In this document: positions 28,918-39,492 of the stretch, one piece after another | Layout: the number at the start of each line of letters is the position of its first letter | How positions within the stretch are numbered: position 1 is the stretch's first letter | Assembly: GCA_037833965.1 (NCBI GenBank) | Contig: AP031357.1 | Coordinates: 4,298,001 to 4,362,000 of the forward strand | Reading direction: 5' to 3' | Origin: Marchantia polymorpha subsp. ruderalis | Taxonomy: Eukaryota; Streptophyta; Marchantiopsida; Marchantiales; Marchantiaceae | Length of the DNA stretch: 64,000 nucleotides | Notes under the pieces: generated by a model | Database searches by the model: none | Seen by the model: only the letters and a program-made list of their open reading frames with translations | Told to the model about the DNA's origin: nothing | Program-made: the position numbers and the translations under genes

Positions 28918-31900
28918 ATGACCTTCGACCAGGAGACGGAGGGCGCCCCATTCTTGAATTCGTGATTTCATTTTCTAGTGCGAGTTGCGCGCGTCCACCT
29001 GCTAGCTGTTAAACATTCCAGACATCGCCGCTCGGAGGATTACTTGTTGATTGAGAGAGAATTGAGTGCGCGCGATTTGGAATTGAGTGAGATTAGAGTT
29101 TGCAGAGGGAGCAAGGAGCTCGAGCGGAGCAGAGAGAGAGTTAGCGAGCAAGCTAATTTCAAGAACGCAATGTCGAAGCTGAACAGATTGCGGATGCTGC
29201 CGCTCCGGCTTCCACAGAACGGGTTGCGTGCCTACGAGGAGCGGCTGATTGCAAGAAAGCTCGATTTCTTGCTGTGGGGATGGAATTACATTTGTGTGGA
29301 CATGGTGCGCGAATTGCTGGAGCCACAGCGACCACCTACGCACGGATTGCGTCTGCACGTAGATCTTTGGACCGTCCAAGATTGGGCGCAGGCATTGGGG
29401 AGGTGTGCCGGCATCGAAGGGTACCTTCTCTTTGATAGTGAGAGCGTCAAGGTGTCGAAGCAGGACGAGGCGCAATTTGTGGAATTGTTCAAACGGGAGA
29501 GGTCTACCAAGAATGGATACAAGACCCACGACTACAAAGATCACTTCCGCCAAACTTTAGCGGCAGCGCTGCTGCAATTGCTGTAGCCACACCGCACCTC
29601 CTACATCACCTTGTGGCAGGTTTCTTTTGTGGAGCTCATCTTGGAGGGAGCTCCGGTTCACTGGGCGAGCATCCTGCACTGAGTGATGGGACAGCACGCA
29701 TTCGAGGAGAAGGGGGGAACTCTCAATCACCTCTCCCCTTTCTTGATCAATTTCTATCGGAAGAGGAATTGTCTGATCGCGGCGGAGCTCGCTCGCTTTC
29801 CGCCATTGTCCGTCGACCATCCCGGGAAGTATGTGCGGGATAACGAGGTCGACACCGATGCAGAGGACTCACCAGCTTCTACTCCGCCGACCCGGCGGGA
29901 CGAGGGAAGAAGCACACCCGCAGCAAGAGTGCCGCGGAAGCGTCGATGGAGAGAGGAGTTAGAGAAGGAGCAGCATCGAGAACCCAATGCTCCCATACGA
30001 CAGCGGCCATTGCACGAAGTGTGTAGCCGGCCGAAGCAGAAGGCGCGCAGGCTTGTGTTACCAGCCAGCAGCGCGGACACGGCGACGATCGTCACGGAGA
30101 AGGGAAGTGCGTCGCCGGAGAGGATCGAGAGAGCGCGGACGTCCGCAGGAGCGGCGGACCACGCTACACCTCCGACGGACGAGAGGCGGCCTTCGGGCCA
30201 AGGGCCTCCGGAGTTACCACGTGCGATGCGGACGAGTGTTCCGCCTACGCACAGGCAAATTTCAGCGGAAAGGCGACCTCAAGCGGACGTGGACCTCCGC
30301 CTACGCGTAGGCAGAGAAAGTTCGCCTACGCACAGGCGGTCGCCTACGAGTAGGCAGGAGTCACCCCCGATACAACGTAGGAAGGGGAAGGAGCCGGCGG
30401 AAGATCCGCCTTCGGGTCAAGGGCCTTCGGGACTAGACCCTCCGGCGTATAACGCGCCGCGATTTGCGCCTTCGGCGCCAGGGCCTTCGGGTCAACGAGT
30501 TTTGAGCAGGGAGCGTGCGGAGACCGCACCTTCGGCGGGTAATCCGCCGGCAGATGCGCCTTCGGCGGTAGGGCCTTCGGGGCCAGGTACATCGGGTGAG
30601 CGGCCTTCGGCGATAGACGCCTTCGGCGCTGCGCCTGCGGCGGACAAGGCGCCGGTACTTGCGCCTACGCACAGGCCAGACGCAGCCCTCGCGCAGGACC
30701 GATCGAAGGAGCAGGACCTAACGGAGGAGCGGATTGTCTGTCCGCGGGACGAAATTCGGGTGTGCGATGCGCAATTACACCCAGCGCAGACACATTCCGC
30801 TTGATCGCCTTCGGCGGCAGACGTCGGCGGCGAAGAGGACACAGTCGACGAGCGACAGGCGGGTGATGGGGATGTAGCACGGCCACATTCACCCACCGCC
30901 TTGGACATTTTAGCGGGAAGCAGCGAAGCTGCAGGAGTGCCTTCGGCGGCAGCACCCGTAGACAACTCGCAGCCCCACTCGGGTCAGTCGCCAACGCAAT
31001 CAATGGCGACCGAAATCCTTCCCTCGGATGATGACGAAGGAGGCTCCACAGAAGCAATGTCGGGATCGGGAGACACCGAGGAGGAGGAGGAGGAAATTGT
31101 TGGAGCGCCGGCGGCGGCGCTCTCTTAGCAGGTAATACCTCTGCTGAGGTACTTGGATCGCAAATTTGATAAATACGCCGATCCACTCCAGCCGGGGTTC
31201 TACATCGAGTTAGTGCGCAGGCGGACTCGCACTAAAGTCCACACCAGCAAGCTACTAGCTAGGGTGGACCGGGAGCTGAAGGATTTACGGGAGAAGCATG
31301 CGTGTTTGTGGGGACAGTATAATCTCGTGCGGAAGTCGCACACCCACTACGACGCATTGAAGCAGGCGAGACTGGAAGAACTCACCAGGGATGTGGTGAA
31401 GACCACGGAAGAACTAATTTCTGAGAAAACTCAGAATCAAGTTCTGTTAGAGGAGCTCGTGTGATAGACGCGGTTGTTAGCGGAGTGTCAGCTCGCACGA
31501 CAGGCGGATGAGGATTTGATCCGCAGGCTGCAGTCGGAGTGCGGGGAATTGAGAGCTCAGCGTGCGGAGGCCGAATCGCAGTTGGTGGTAATTGAAGATG
31601 ATCGCAGGCGAGAGGCATATCGCACGAAGGAGGAGATGGCGAGGCGAGTCACCCACTGTCTCAAGGGCTACGCCCACTGGGAAGTGGCGGCGCAGGAGAA
31701 ACTCACACTGCGTGAGTTGGAGCTTCGGGCAGCCGGGTTGTTGTCAGGTGACAGTAGGAGTCGGCGGAAGGTGGCGAAGAAGTTAGATTCCTTTCTGTCG
31801 AAGGCGCGGGATACCATGTCCACCCTCGAGGCGGAGGTGTCCGCGGCGTTGCAGCGTTTGGGACTGCGCAGTCGAGCGGAAGACTGGCAGGGTAGGGAGT

Positions 31901-31965
31901 TAGTGCGCGGCAGTCCGTCGCGCAGGAGGCGAAGCACAGGTTCCGCGGAGTGTAGTTTAGCGTAG
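28918..31965 (+). pseudogene. U3-encoded protein region of LTR E
   Basis: This region shows the same domain order as the open A and B copies: N-terminal domain (LRLPQNGLRAYEERL, LDFLLWGWNYIC), PRKRRW, linker, acidic patch (EEEEEE near 31080-31100), coiled coil and C-terminal block. In the linker (30290-30360) the palindrome is CGCCTACGCGTAGGC where family A has the GTGCAC form. It is broken in several places. Confidence 0.72.
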
Positions 31966-32019
31966 TTCCGTGCAGGCGCATAGTGTAGTGCAGTGTAGTG
32001 CTAGTTAGGACTTAGAAGG

Positions 32020-32026
32020 TATAAAA
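32020..32026 (+). promoter_or_regulatory. TATA box of LTR E
   Basis: TATAAAA in the standard position after the ORF region, followed by the hairpin CAAGGC-GTCTT-GCCTTG. Confidence 0.6.
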
Positions 32027-32994
32027 TAGTTCAAGGCGTCTTGCCTTGGGATCTTTCCCAACATCAGAAGTGTAGATCAGGAACTCATTTTCTCTACGTG
32101 TTTGTGTCCTTAGTTCTGTCACCACGCACAAGGAGCTACACCTTAGCGTTCCGCATTGTGTAGCTGAAGGCCTTCGGCCGAATGTTCAGAGCTAGTACAT
32201 TGGTTAGAGACTTGAGTAGTTCGGATCTACACCTGCGGGTGATTGCCGATGCTGAGAGCCAGTAACTAGTTAGATACTTGAATAGTTTCGCCCCTACACC
32301 TTCGAGTGTTTGTTCCTGATTGTACTCCTTCGGGATTTTTCCCCTTAATGCCAAAGTGAAGTTTTGCTACTTCGTGTAAGCCTTGGTTGTAAATTCAGGT
32401 TACGCTGCAGTAGGTGCCTTCAGGGTAACTCCTGTAGTATTTCTGGGAATGACAAGTGCTTGAGAACTCAAACTCTTCAATAGACTGTTATGGTGTGTTA
32501 CTGAAACGTTTCTCAGTGAGGCCCTCCGTGCGGACCTGTGTTCTCTGCGCGTTTTGTGAGTTAGAGAGTGTTGTTCACCGCGTGTGAGTGACTTTGATCC
32601 GAAGTAGGAAGTCCAAACCGGGTTCCCTACGCTAGCAGAAAGCTAGTGGAAGGGTTGTTAAAGCCGGAGTTGGGAGTCACTACCCGCAGCTTCGCTGAGT
32701 ACTCGCGAGAGACTTTCCCCCTGAAATCTTAAGTAGAGGTCCTAACCGATCTCTGGGTTGTGTTTTTGTAGTTTCAGGTGTGTGTGTGTGTGTGTTGTTC
32801 GCTGCACTGTGCAACATCCGAGTGAACTCCGACTGAACATTTGCAGTATTTCTCGAAGTGACAGTCGCCTGAGAATTCAAACTCCTCAATAGTCTGTTAA
32901 ATGTGACACTTTGTACCCTGTGTGTTCCTTTGTCCCTGTGGGTTCGACCTTTCTACCTCTATATTGCAGTTTTAGCCTTTAGTGGGTTATTACA

Positions 32995-33990
32995 ACAGAG
33001 TTATGGTAATGAGATGCAATGCAAAAATCCACATTTCATATGATCAATTTGTATCCAAGGACTACTGAATGAATTCGATGTAAAATCCGAATCATGAAAT
33101 TTAAGTTAACCCTAAATCGATAAAGGCTGCATCAAGTCATCTATTCATGTGAAAGGTAGACAACTCGCTGTCATAATCATATCAAAACTTTTTATAAGTT
33201 CTATGTCTGGGTTGTAAGCCATAGATGTTTGGCGTCATCAGACGGTAAAAATTATTTCAGTTCTGAGTAATATGTTTCATTTCGTATTTCATTTGTAATC
33301 ATTCTTCTTAATACATGTTAACTAAAAAACTACTAAGTTTGAGTTTTTACTAAATTTTTCAATTCAACTACCTCAATATGTCGCTTAATTAAAGTCCACG
33401 GAAGAATAAAATATTTTATTAACCTGAGAACTACGTTTATCCAGAATGTAAACAAATCATCTCAATCTCATACTTTAAACCCACCAAATAGAAAATTAAA
33501 AAAAAAAACCTTTTTTTGTAACTTACCAAATTAGAGTGAAATATGTTGAATAGAAAATTAAAGATGCATATAATTGAAAATGATTGGATGGCAAATGATA
33601 AGAAAAAAAAACAATCTATGAATTTGAGTATTTTACACGGTTTGATACATCTTCCCTAAGCGCTTTGATATTTTTGAAAGATAGCTTGAGATGTAAGGGC
33701 TAGAATAGCTTTTGTATGCATCACACGCTTCTACTCAACACTGCTTTTGATTTTCCAGCATCTTTCTCAAGGTAGCAATCTTTTTTATTTCAATCTATCT
33801 ATAACCTGTTGTCAATCATAAGGTTTTCGTTTTGTCATTACGTATCTGGCACGATGCACTACTGTGTTTCAAGCCCACAGTGATAATCGATCAATTTTAA
33901 ATATTTTTTGCACAAATCTTGTTTTTGTTTACGCTCTTGTTTTTCCACAAATGTTTTTTTCAGATCGAGAGGAGTCAAATAAAATATTTT
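32995..33990. other. AT-rich host intergenic sequence
   Basis: An abrupt change from GC-rich LTR to AT-rich DNA with poly-A and poly-T runs. No supported gene; only short chance frames. Confidence 0.6.
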
Positions 33991-34449
33991 TCAGATACAG
34001 ATTGCATCACAATATACAATGTTCTCGCTGGTCATCGCCCTGTACTTCTCGGCAAGCCCGGCAACGGCTGCCACCAACGTGACATCGAAGTCAAAAATCA
34101 TTGACAGATTGCCGATGTTCTCCTGAATCTTCTTCACCGTCTCAAGCTTGAGCAGGGATACGCTTGCAGCAAAACTAACCGTTACCAAACCCAACGCAGC
34201 ATCAAAATGCAGCCACAGCAAAAGCCGATGAAAGAAAAACATACCATTAGAATGGCGCATGATTGCTGCCCGCTCTGCCTGAACTACCAAACGCCGAGCC
34301 TGCTGCGCACGGACCCTGACTCGAGCCAGAGCAACCCCAAATGGCAGACGCTTCATCACGACAGACAGACGACATAGCTGGTCAACGTGAGCTTCGTTAG
34401 AGAGAGAATTCAAAGAAAAGCAGGCACAGTAACAAACTGTCGGACCCAT
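33991..34449 (-). CDS. Possible host gene fragment, product unrecognised
   Basis: A minus-strand open region whose second half (SLLKLETVKKIQENIG, then FDFDVTLVAAVAGLAEKYRAM) is repeated in inverted orientation at 34555-34745, which suggests that it was once coding. A stretch of about 90 bases between the codons for MRHSNG and VSLLKLE starts GTATG and ends GCAAG and may be an intron, because the inverted copy joins similar flanks without it. I do not recognise the protein. It could be a degraded gene. Confidence 0.35.
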   Translation of the reverse strand: MGPTVCYCACFSLNSLSNEAHVDQLCRLSVVMKRLPFGVALARVRVRAQQARRLVVQAERAAIMRHSNGMFFFHRLLLWLHFDAALGLVTVSFAASVSLLKLETVKKIQENIGNLSMIFDFDVTLVAAVAGLAEKYRAMTSENIVYCDAICI

Positions 34450-34554
34450 CAGCCCTTATATGTAAGCGCTAGCGCAATTTCCCAGCAGCTCGTAAGGGTC
34501 ATCTAATCCTCTCGTAAGCCTGACTAGATCTTCGCGCCAAATCTCAGCCGCCAA

Positions 34555-34745
34555 TGGCGTATCCCAGCTCAAGCCTAAGACTGTGAAGAAGATTCAGGAG
34601 AATATCGGCCATCTGTCTATGATTTTTGACTTCGATCGTACGTTGATGGCATTGAAGTCAAAAAGCATCGACTGATTGCCCGATGCAAGTTGGTGGCAGC
34701 TGGTGTTGGGCTTGGCGAGAAGGACGGGCATCTCATGACGCGCGT
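34555..34745 (+). repeat. Inverted duplicate of 34022-34157
   Basis: The plus strand here repeats the minus strand of 34022-34157: the stretches coding KKIQENIG and FDFD and the segment GTTGGTGGCAGC recur with moderate divergence. The copy contains a further local inverted duplication that makes the hairpin at 34604-34684. Spacing between the arms is about 400 bases. Confidence 0.75.
34604..34684 (+). ncRNA. miRNA-precursor-like hairpin (candidate)
   Basis: Arms 34604-34636 and 34651-34684 pair over about 33 positions with roughly five mismatches or wobbles, one bulge and a 14-base loop. The 5' arm matches the sense strand of the gene fragment at 34078-34130. This is the form expected of a young plant MIRNA made by inverted duplication of its target gene. 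Expression is unknown, and either strand could be the functional one. Confidence 0.35.
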
Positions 34746-36200
34746 TCCCTCACGGCAGAGAAACCAGCTCCCAGGAAACCCGCCAGGGGCCACGCCAGAT
34801 AATCCTGCCCAAAACTATGAAAGGCCGCTGGAACTTGGAACTCTGCACTGAACCCTGAAGATAACATGTCTTCCCTAACTCACCAGTCAATTACAGATTT
34901 TTCCTTTAAATTTAATTTAATTAAATAATCAATCAATTAATAATAGTATAGCATAAAAAATAAAAAATAGAAAATAGATAAATATGACCCCCTCGCGCCG
35001 ATAGGAATCTAGACGCGTCCGGGGACGGTCTGCCGTCACACCTAAGTAATTTCTCTTCACTATTAAAATGCATAGGAAGATGCAATCATTAAATTATGAA
35101 AAGACTTGAAGAACTTGTTTTTATAAATTAGAGAGGAATTTGTTGTACAAGCGTTACGATCCAACTGCAAGCACATGTACAAAAGTAAAACGGAGCAGCT
35201 GCTATTTGAATGGTACATCAGCCTATTTACTTTCAACGATAATTTAAGATTAGATATAATTAATAATAATACTTTAATAATAATTTAAATATGTGAACTA
35301 GAAATCAAAAGAGCATATGCCATAATTTTTTGAGATTAATTCTAGTTTTTAATTTATGTTATTTAACAGTTTTATTTATCATAAATTCGCTTGCTGTCAT
35401 AAATCCAATATATAATATGAAACCTCTAATGTGATACTAAAGTATAAAAAATATTTTACAAAATCTTATTGTAAGTTGGAAATTTGTAATTTATAGAATG
35501 CCACTATCAAATTTCTTTGCCTATGAATACTATCAAGTGCATCTTGCCATTCATAGTCTTTGCATTGTGATAAGCTGCCAAGCATGACGTAAGTTATTTT
35601 CATCAATCCAAGTACAAATCATCTTTTAAACATAATATCCATAGGAACTCAATGTTGCAATCCGTGTCAAAGCATAGAACAAACAATACACCAAACCCCT
35701 CTAGAAGGGAAACTAGAGGAAACAGATGAGGAGAGAGATGGATCCTCACCAAAAGGCACAAGAAGAAGGGATTGAAGGAGAGAATAGGAACTTATGCAAA
35801 AATCAATGACGCAAAGAAAGTAATATCCAAAACACAAGAAACTGATTGTGTCCCGCTCACAATTTCTTCAGTTTACACGGGCAGCTTACTTGTAGGAAAG
35901 TAAGGCTTTCCTAATCATCTCATTTTGTAAGTATGGAGAACACCATCAACACATCAAATCTGAGATGGTATGTTAGGTTCATCTGTTAGATTTGATTTAA
36001 GTCCAGCACAAAATATGGGTATACCTACACAAAGACTTATATTAGATTAATATCTCAACTCCTGCTTTCAACCAAAAGGGCTAAACCGAGCACATCCGGT
36101 TCAAGTTTCTACTGAAAAGAGCATATTACATGTTTGCATTGCGGCGGCTATCGCTGTTGATTCAAGAATTTTCGTCATCTACACGCCCGTGAAAGGAAAA
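34746..36200. other. AT-rich host intergenic sequence
   Basis: No supported gene. A short GC-rich patch at about 34985-35040 stands out from very AT-rich surroundings (34900-35500). Confidence 0.5.
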
Positions 36201-36503
36201 CATCCACATCTTGTAGATATCAATTACTTTACAAAAATTGCCATAATACTTGGTATCTTTCCGCTTATAAGAAACAAAAGGGATACACATGCAATAAAAT
36301 GTAGTACCAGCTTAATGGAACTTGGTGCTAAGACAAAGCCTACGTATGGCCTCTATGGAACATCCACATCTTGTAGATATCAATTACTTTACAAAAATTG
36401 CCATAATACTTGGTATCTTTCCGCTTATAAGAAACAAAAGGGATACACATGCATTAAAATGTAGTACAAGGTTAAACAAAGCCTTCGAATGGCCTCTGTG
36501 GAA
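36201..36503. repeat. Two-copy tandem repeat, 160-bp unit
   Basis: Copy 1 (36201-36360) and copy 2 (36361-36503) are almost identical over their first 105 bases; the second is slightly shorter. A third partial start (CATCCACACC) follows at 36504. Short reading frames across it are products of the repeat. Confidence 0.88.
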
Positions 36504-36544
36504 CATCCACACCTTCGTCCTCACATTCAACTACAATTGACGAA

Positions 36545-36616
36545 GGGGCATTCCGAGAATCGAACTCGGGACCTCTTGCACCCAAAGCAAGAATCATACC
36601 ACTAGACCAAATGCCC
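36545..36616 (-). tRNA. tRNA-Pro(UGG), cytosolic type
   Basis: The minus strand folds as a 72-nt tRNA: acceptor GGGCATT pairing with AATGCCC, D arm with GGTCTAGTGGTAT, anticodon stem CTTGC/GCAAG with loop TTTGGGT (anticodon TGG), and T arm with GGTTCGATTC-type B box (GTTCGATTC). It matches the plant nuclear tRNA-Pro as I recall it, with no intron. Upstream on the minus strand are a TATATAATATT stretch and CAA motifs typical of active plant tRNA genes. No run of four T follows directly, so the pol III stop is not obvious. Confidence 0.93.
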
Positions 36617-36742
36617 TCGATGTACATTTGTTCCTTGTTTAAAATATTATATAATATTAAACTCCCGGTTTTGTGCAGTTTTCATGTGTTTCGGGTGGTG
36701 AGATACGTGAATATGTCAAACTACACTTTAAAATTAACTCAC

Positions 36743-36893
36743 TTTGGCTAAGAACTTATCAGTGAAGAGGAGTGCAGCTCCCAAATTGAGAAAAGCCACC
36801 AGTGCTTCCAGACTCACAGTTGTAATGGGCTGCGTCTCCTGTGGGGACGGTCCCATAACACCGTGGTGGAGATCTCCATTGGAACTTAATGTT
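36743..36893 (-). CDS. Candidate internal exon, product unrecognised
   Basis: The minus strand is open across 151 bases and encodes [19 protein letters not shown] followed by [19 protein letters not shown] and [10 protein letters not shown]. It is bounded by CACACAG at its 5' side and AAA|GTGAGT at its 3' side, which are good plant splice signals. The second half is hydrophobic and could be a membrane helix. The reading quality and splice sites suggest a real host exon. Partner exons were not found with confidence. Confidence 0.45.
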
Positions 36894-39001
36894 CTGTGTG
36901 GAACGTAGCTATGAAAGATATCTCAGATTCTTCTTACACTCTACAAAACTGGTCCCCCGAATTGAGCCGGACTATGAATGTTCTCACATTGGTCTGCAGT
37001 TCTCTTGCAGCGACTGAAAATCATCCCAAAATTAATATTCTGCATAGAATTGTACCTGTTTTTGATGAATGCGTTAGAGATTTTAGCGATCATTTATCTT
37101 CCAGCAGGATTAGCACTGAAAAGTCAAGTAACGATTCTGCCAGTATTTATATATTCAGGCTGGCATTTTTCTAAAAGAGACAAAAGAGACAAAAGAGACA
37201 TTGTATTCTTTCTCCTTCAGTTTGCAATCTCATTTAGAATCATACATATCGACACCAGAAATTCAAACTTGTCTTGAAAATTGGCTTCTCATTTAAATCA
37301 ACAGTAAATTGACCTTTGTCAATGACAAGACGATGTGGATTGGAAATCCTTTTCCGGTAGATATTTAAACCACTCATGAACAACCATGAGTGGTTGTTCA
37401 CCTGATTAACGATTTACGTAGAAACGATAAAGTCTAGGTAGCTAATTCAACATCTGCCAGACATTGGAGGTGAACAATCTCTTCTGTTTTGAATATTCGT
37501 GATCTGCTGTGACAGCACCTACTCTTTGCATATGGGATTCAAAAATATTTTCCATCCATGTGCAAAGGAAGAGATTCAGCTTTATCATCATTTTGGCTCG
37601 AGAGGAGCTACTCATTGGAGAAGAAAGAAAAGGTTACTTCAAGGGTCAATTGCAATTAAACTAACTATGGTACTACACAAGACAAAATCCTAAGAGAGTA
37701 CAGTAAACGGCATTCATAAATCATTGTATTTCTCATTAGTTGAATTTTGTTTCTGTGACGAGGACTGAAATATACTTCTGAAGAGAAGTTTTAAAGTGGG
37801 ATGAAACGCCCGGAGGAATGAAAGATACAAATTGCGAGTATATTTTCCTAACAAAAAATTAAAAATTCCTTAATGTTCACCAAATGAAGTTTGAGAGACC
37901 TCAAAATTCACTTGGTGACAACAAGAAGTGGAAAAAGTCTCAAATGCAGGATGGTGAACACTTCAATTTTTGGTCTACAATGTGTTAAAATGCTGTACAC
38001 TTAAATGCCGTATTTTCGGGATGATGCTCCAGAAACCCATTTTACTCCCGAAACTCCCGAAACTGATTTTAGGTATGATCATAAAGTGGAATGGGGACCC
38101 ATGTGGAATTATACTCACTGAGACTCGCTTCGGTAACACCAGTTGTATGTTGCAGTAAATCATCAATGTAAGAAAATGGATCAACCCACATATGAAGACA
38201 TCTGTTTTTTTACAAAGAGATACTTCCGACTCAGTTTAAAGTTGGGTACACAGGCGGGATATAATATCTATTATCATGAGGGCACACTTAAATGTCATCC
38301 CATCCATGTAGGCAGAGCTGAGCTAGACACTAAGATTAATTTGGAGTTCGATGGATTGAAACTAATCACTTCTAATTGGAGTTGCATGATCGTATACTAT
38401 ACATCAGTTCTTGAGCACAAAAGAAGCAAAATCTTAAAGCACAGATTACTTTTGTTATTCCTATTCTTGGTCTTAACACAGAGGGAGATATCAAACACCT
38501 GCACCAGCTTCTCGAGTATTTAGATATCTGAATTTCTAGCACAGATCTGAACCACATTACGAAAATTCAGAGATCTAAAAACATTGAGCAGCTGATGTAC
38601 ATGTCTGTTATCTCCCGCTGTCGGGTGGTTTTTAACATATAAATAAGAAAATAAAATACAGTGAATACCAAAAGTACTCGGAAGTGATTGAATATTCTGT
38701 TTCTTTGAACTTATGAATACGATCATGCAATTTCAAATTTGAATTGGCGAGTATCATTTCATCATACTCCCACTTTATAAATTCAGTTCTTCAAATCTGA
38801 AAGCTGTCAATTTTGCACTTTATTGACACCTCAGTATCTTCAATTTCAATGCTCCAAAGTCACAAATGTACTGCCTCACATAGTATCTCGTATCACCCAC
38901 AAACATGAACCGTGTGCGTCCTTTAGAATCCTAATCTTGCGAAAGAAATGCTACATACGTACTTCAGTCTAGAAAACAGGCAAAGTTAGTTTGCTTGAAA
39001 A
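36894..39001. other. Host sequence without a supported gene
   Basis: AT-rich. It contains a hairpin pair at 37368-37400, a short triple repeat AAAAGAGAC near 37172-37200, and short open frames on both strands (for example about 37499-37690 and 38143-38523) that I cannot support as genes. Confidence 0.5.
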
Positions 39002-39214
39002 GGTTTCTACGCACTTAGAGTTCTCCTCAGTGATGGGCTTGCGACGTTAAGCAAAGATGCTAAGTGGTCTTCTTTTGCTTCCTTTGCTAGGAAGCCTTAT
39101 TATTTTGGTGATCCCGAATTCAAGAGTACGTTTCAAAAAGTCATAATGGGCTTGATCGATACAACACCTTATAAGGAGCCCGGGGATCTCTTCCATACAA
39201 AGATGAATTGGTAG
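39002..39214 (+). CDS. Candidate 3' terminal exon, product unrecognised
   Basis: The plus strand encodes about 70 residues beginning GFYALRVLLSDGLATLSKD, continuing AKWSSFASFARKPYYFGD and PEFKSTFQKVIMGLIDTT, and ending in a stop at 39212-39214. The composition is protein-like and unlike the neighbouring random frames. A stop lies just upstream in the same frame, so it would have to be joined to an earlier exon; the AAAG before 39002 is a possible acceptor. Confidence 0.4.
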   Translation, partial: GFYALRVLLSDGLATLSKDAKWSSFASFARKPYYFGDPEFKSTFQKVIMGLIDTTPYKEPGDLFHTKMNW

Positions 39215-39295
39215 ATGAAAAATACAAGTTTCCTATATGAATAGGAATCAATTAAATAATCGCAAATTGTTCTAGCGGACTGCAAGCCATATGAT

Positions 39296-39335
39296 TTTTA
39301 CAGTCTGTCGCTTTTAACCACTCGGCAGCTCTCCC
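39296..39335 (-). pseudogene. 5' fragment of mitochondrial-type tRNA-Tyr(GUA)
   Basis: The minus strand from 39335 reads GGGAGAGCTGCCGAGTGG, then TTAAAAGCGACAGACTGTAAA, which is the first half of plant mitochondrial trnY as I recall it, with two differences in 39 bases. After the anticodon the match ends. It is most simply a small mitochondrial DNA insertion in the nucleus. Confidence 0.5.
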
Positions 39336-39351
39336 TATGATAAGTAAGCTT

Positions 39352-39492
39352 CTACTTTCTGGTGCCATGGTACTCTAGCAGAATTACCTCTCCCCCAGCT
39401 GATGACACGATAAGCTGAGATCTTATATTGACCATCATTCCATGGGGAGCCTTTTCGCCACTCAAGGCAGGATCGGAGAACCAGAATTGAAG
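39352..39492 (-). CDS. Possible terminal exon next to LTR C
   Basis: An open minus-strand stretch of 47 codons ends in a stop at 39352-39354 and includes FWFSDPALSGEKAPHGMM and LIVSSAGGEVILLEYHG. The sequence looks protein-like but is short. It abuts the 5' end of LTR C, so the gene, if real, was separated from its upstream part by that insertion. Confidence 0.25.
   Translation of the reverse strand, partial: LQFWFSDPALSGEKAPHGMMVNIRSQLIVSSAGGEVILLEYHGTRK

Larger units (their letters stand above)
28153..32994 (+). mobile_element. LTR E (A-like), main piece
   Basis: It continues LTR E after element F. It contains U3 palindromes dominated by the TACGCGTA form, the ORF region (about 28918-31965), a TATA box (32020-32026), R and U5, and ends GTGGGTTATTACA at 32994 against AT-rich host sequence. 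The flanks of E (TTGTA before 14534, ACAGA after 32994) do not match, so at least one side was rearranged. It is broken, with several breaks in the ORF. Confidence 0.82.

Noticed and set aside
33864-34082. Short frames in AT-rich host DNA
   Set aside because: Length and composition fit chance; no splice or homology support.
39020-39070. Weak likeness to 5S rRNA
   Set aside because: Only scattered short matches; the stretch reads better as part of a coding exon.
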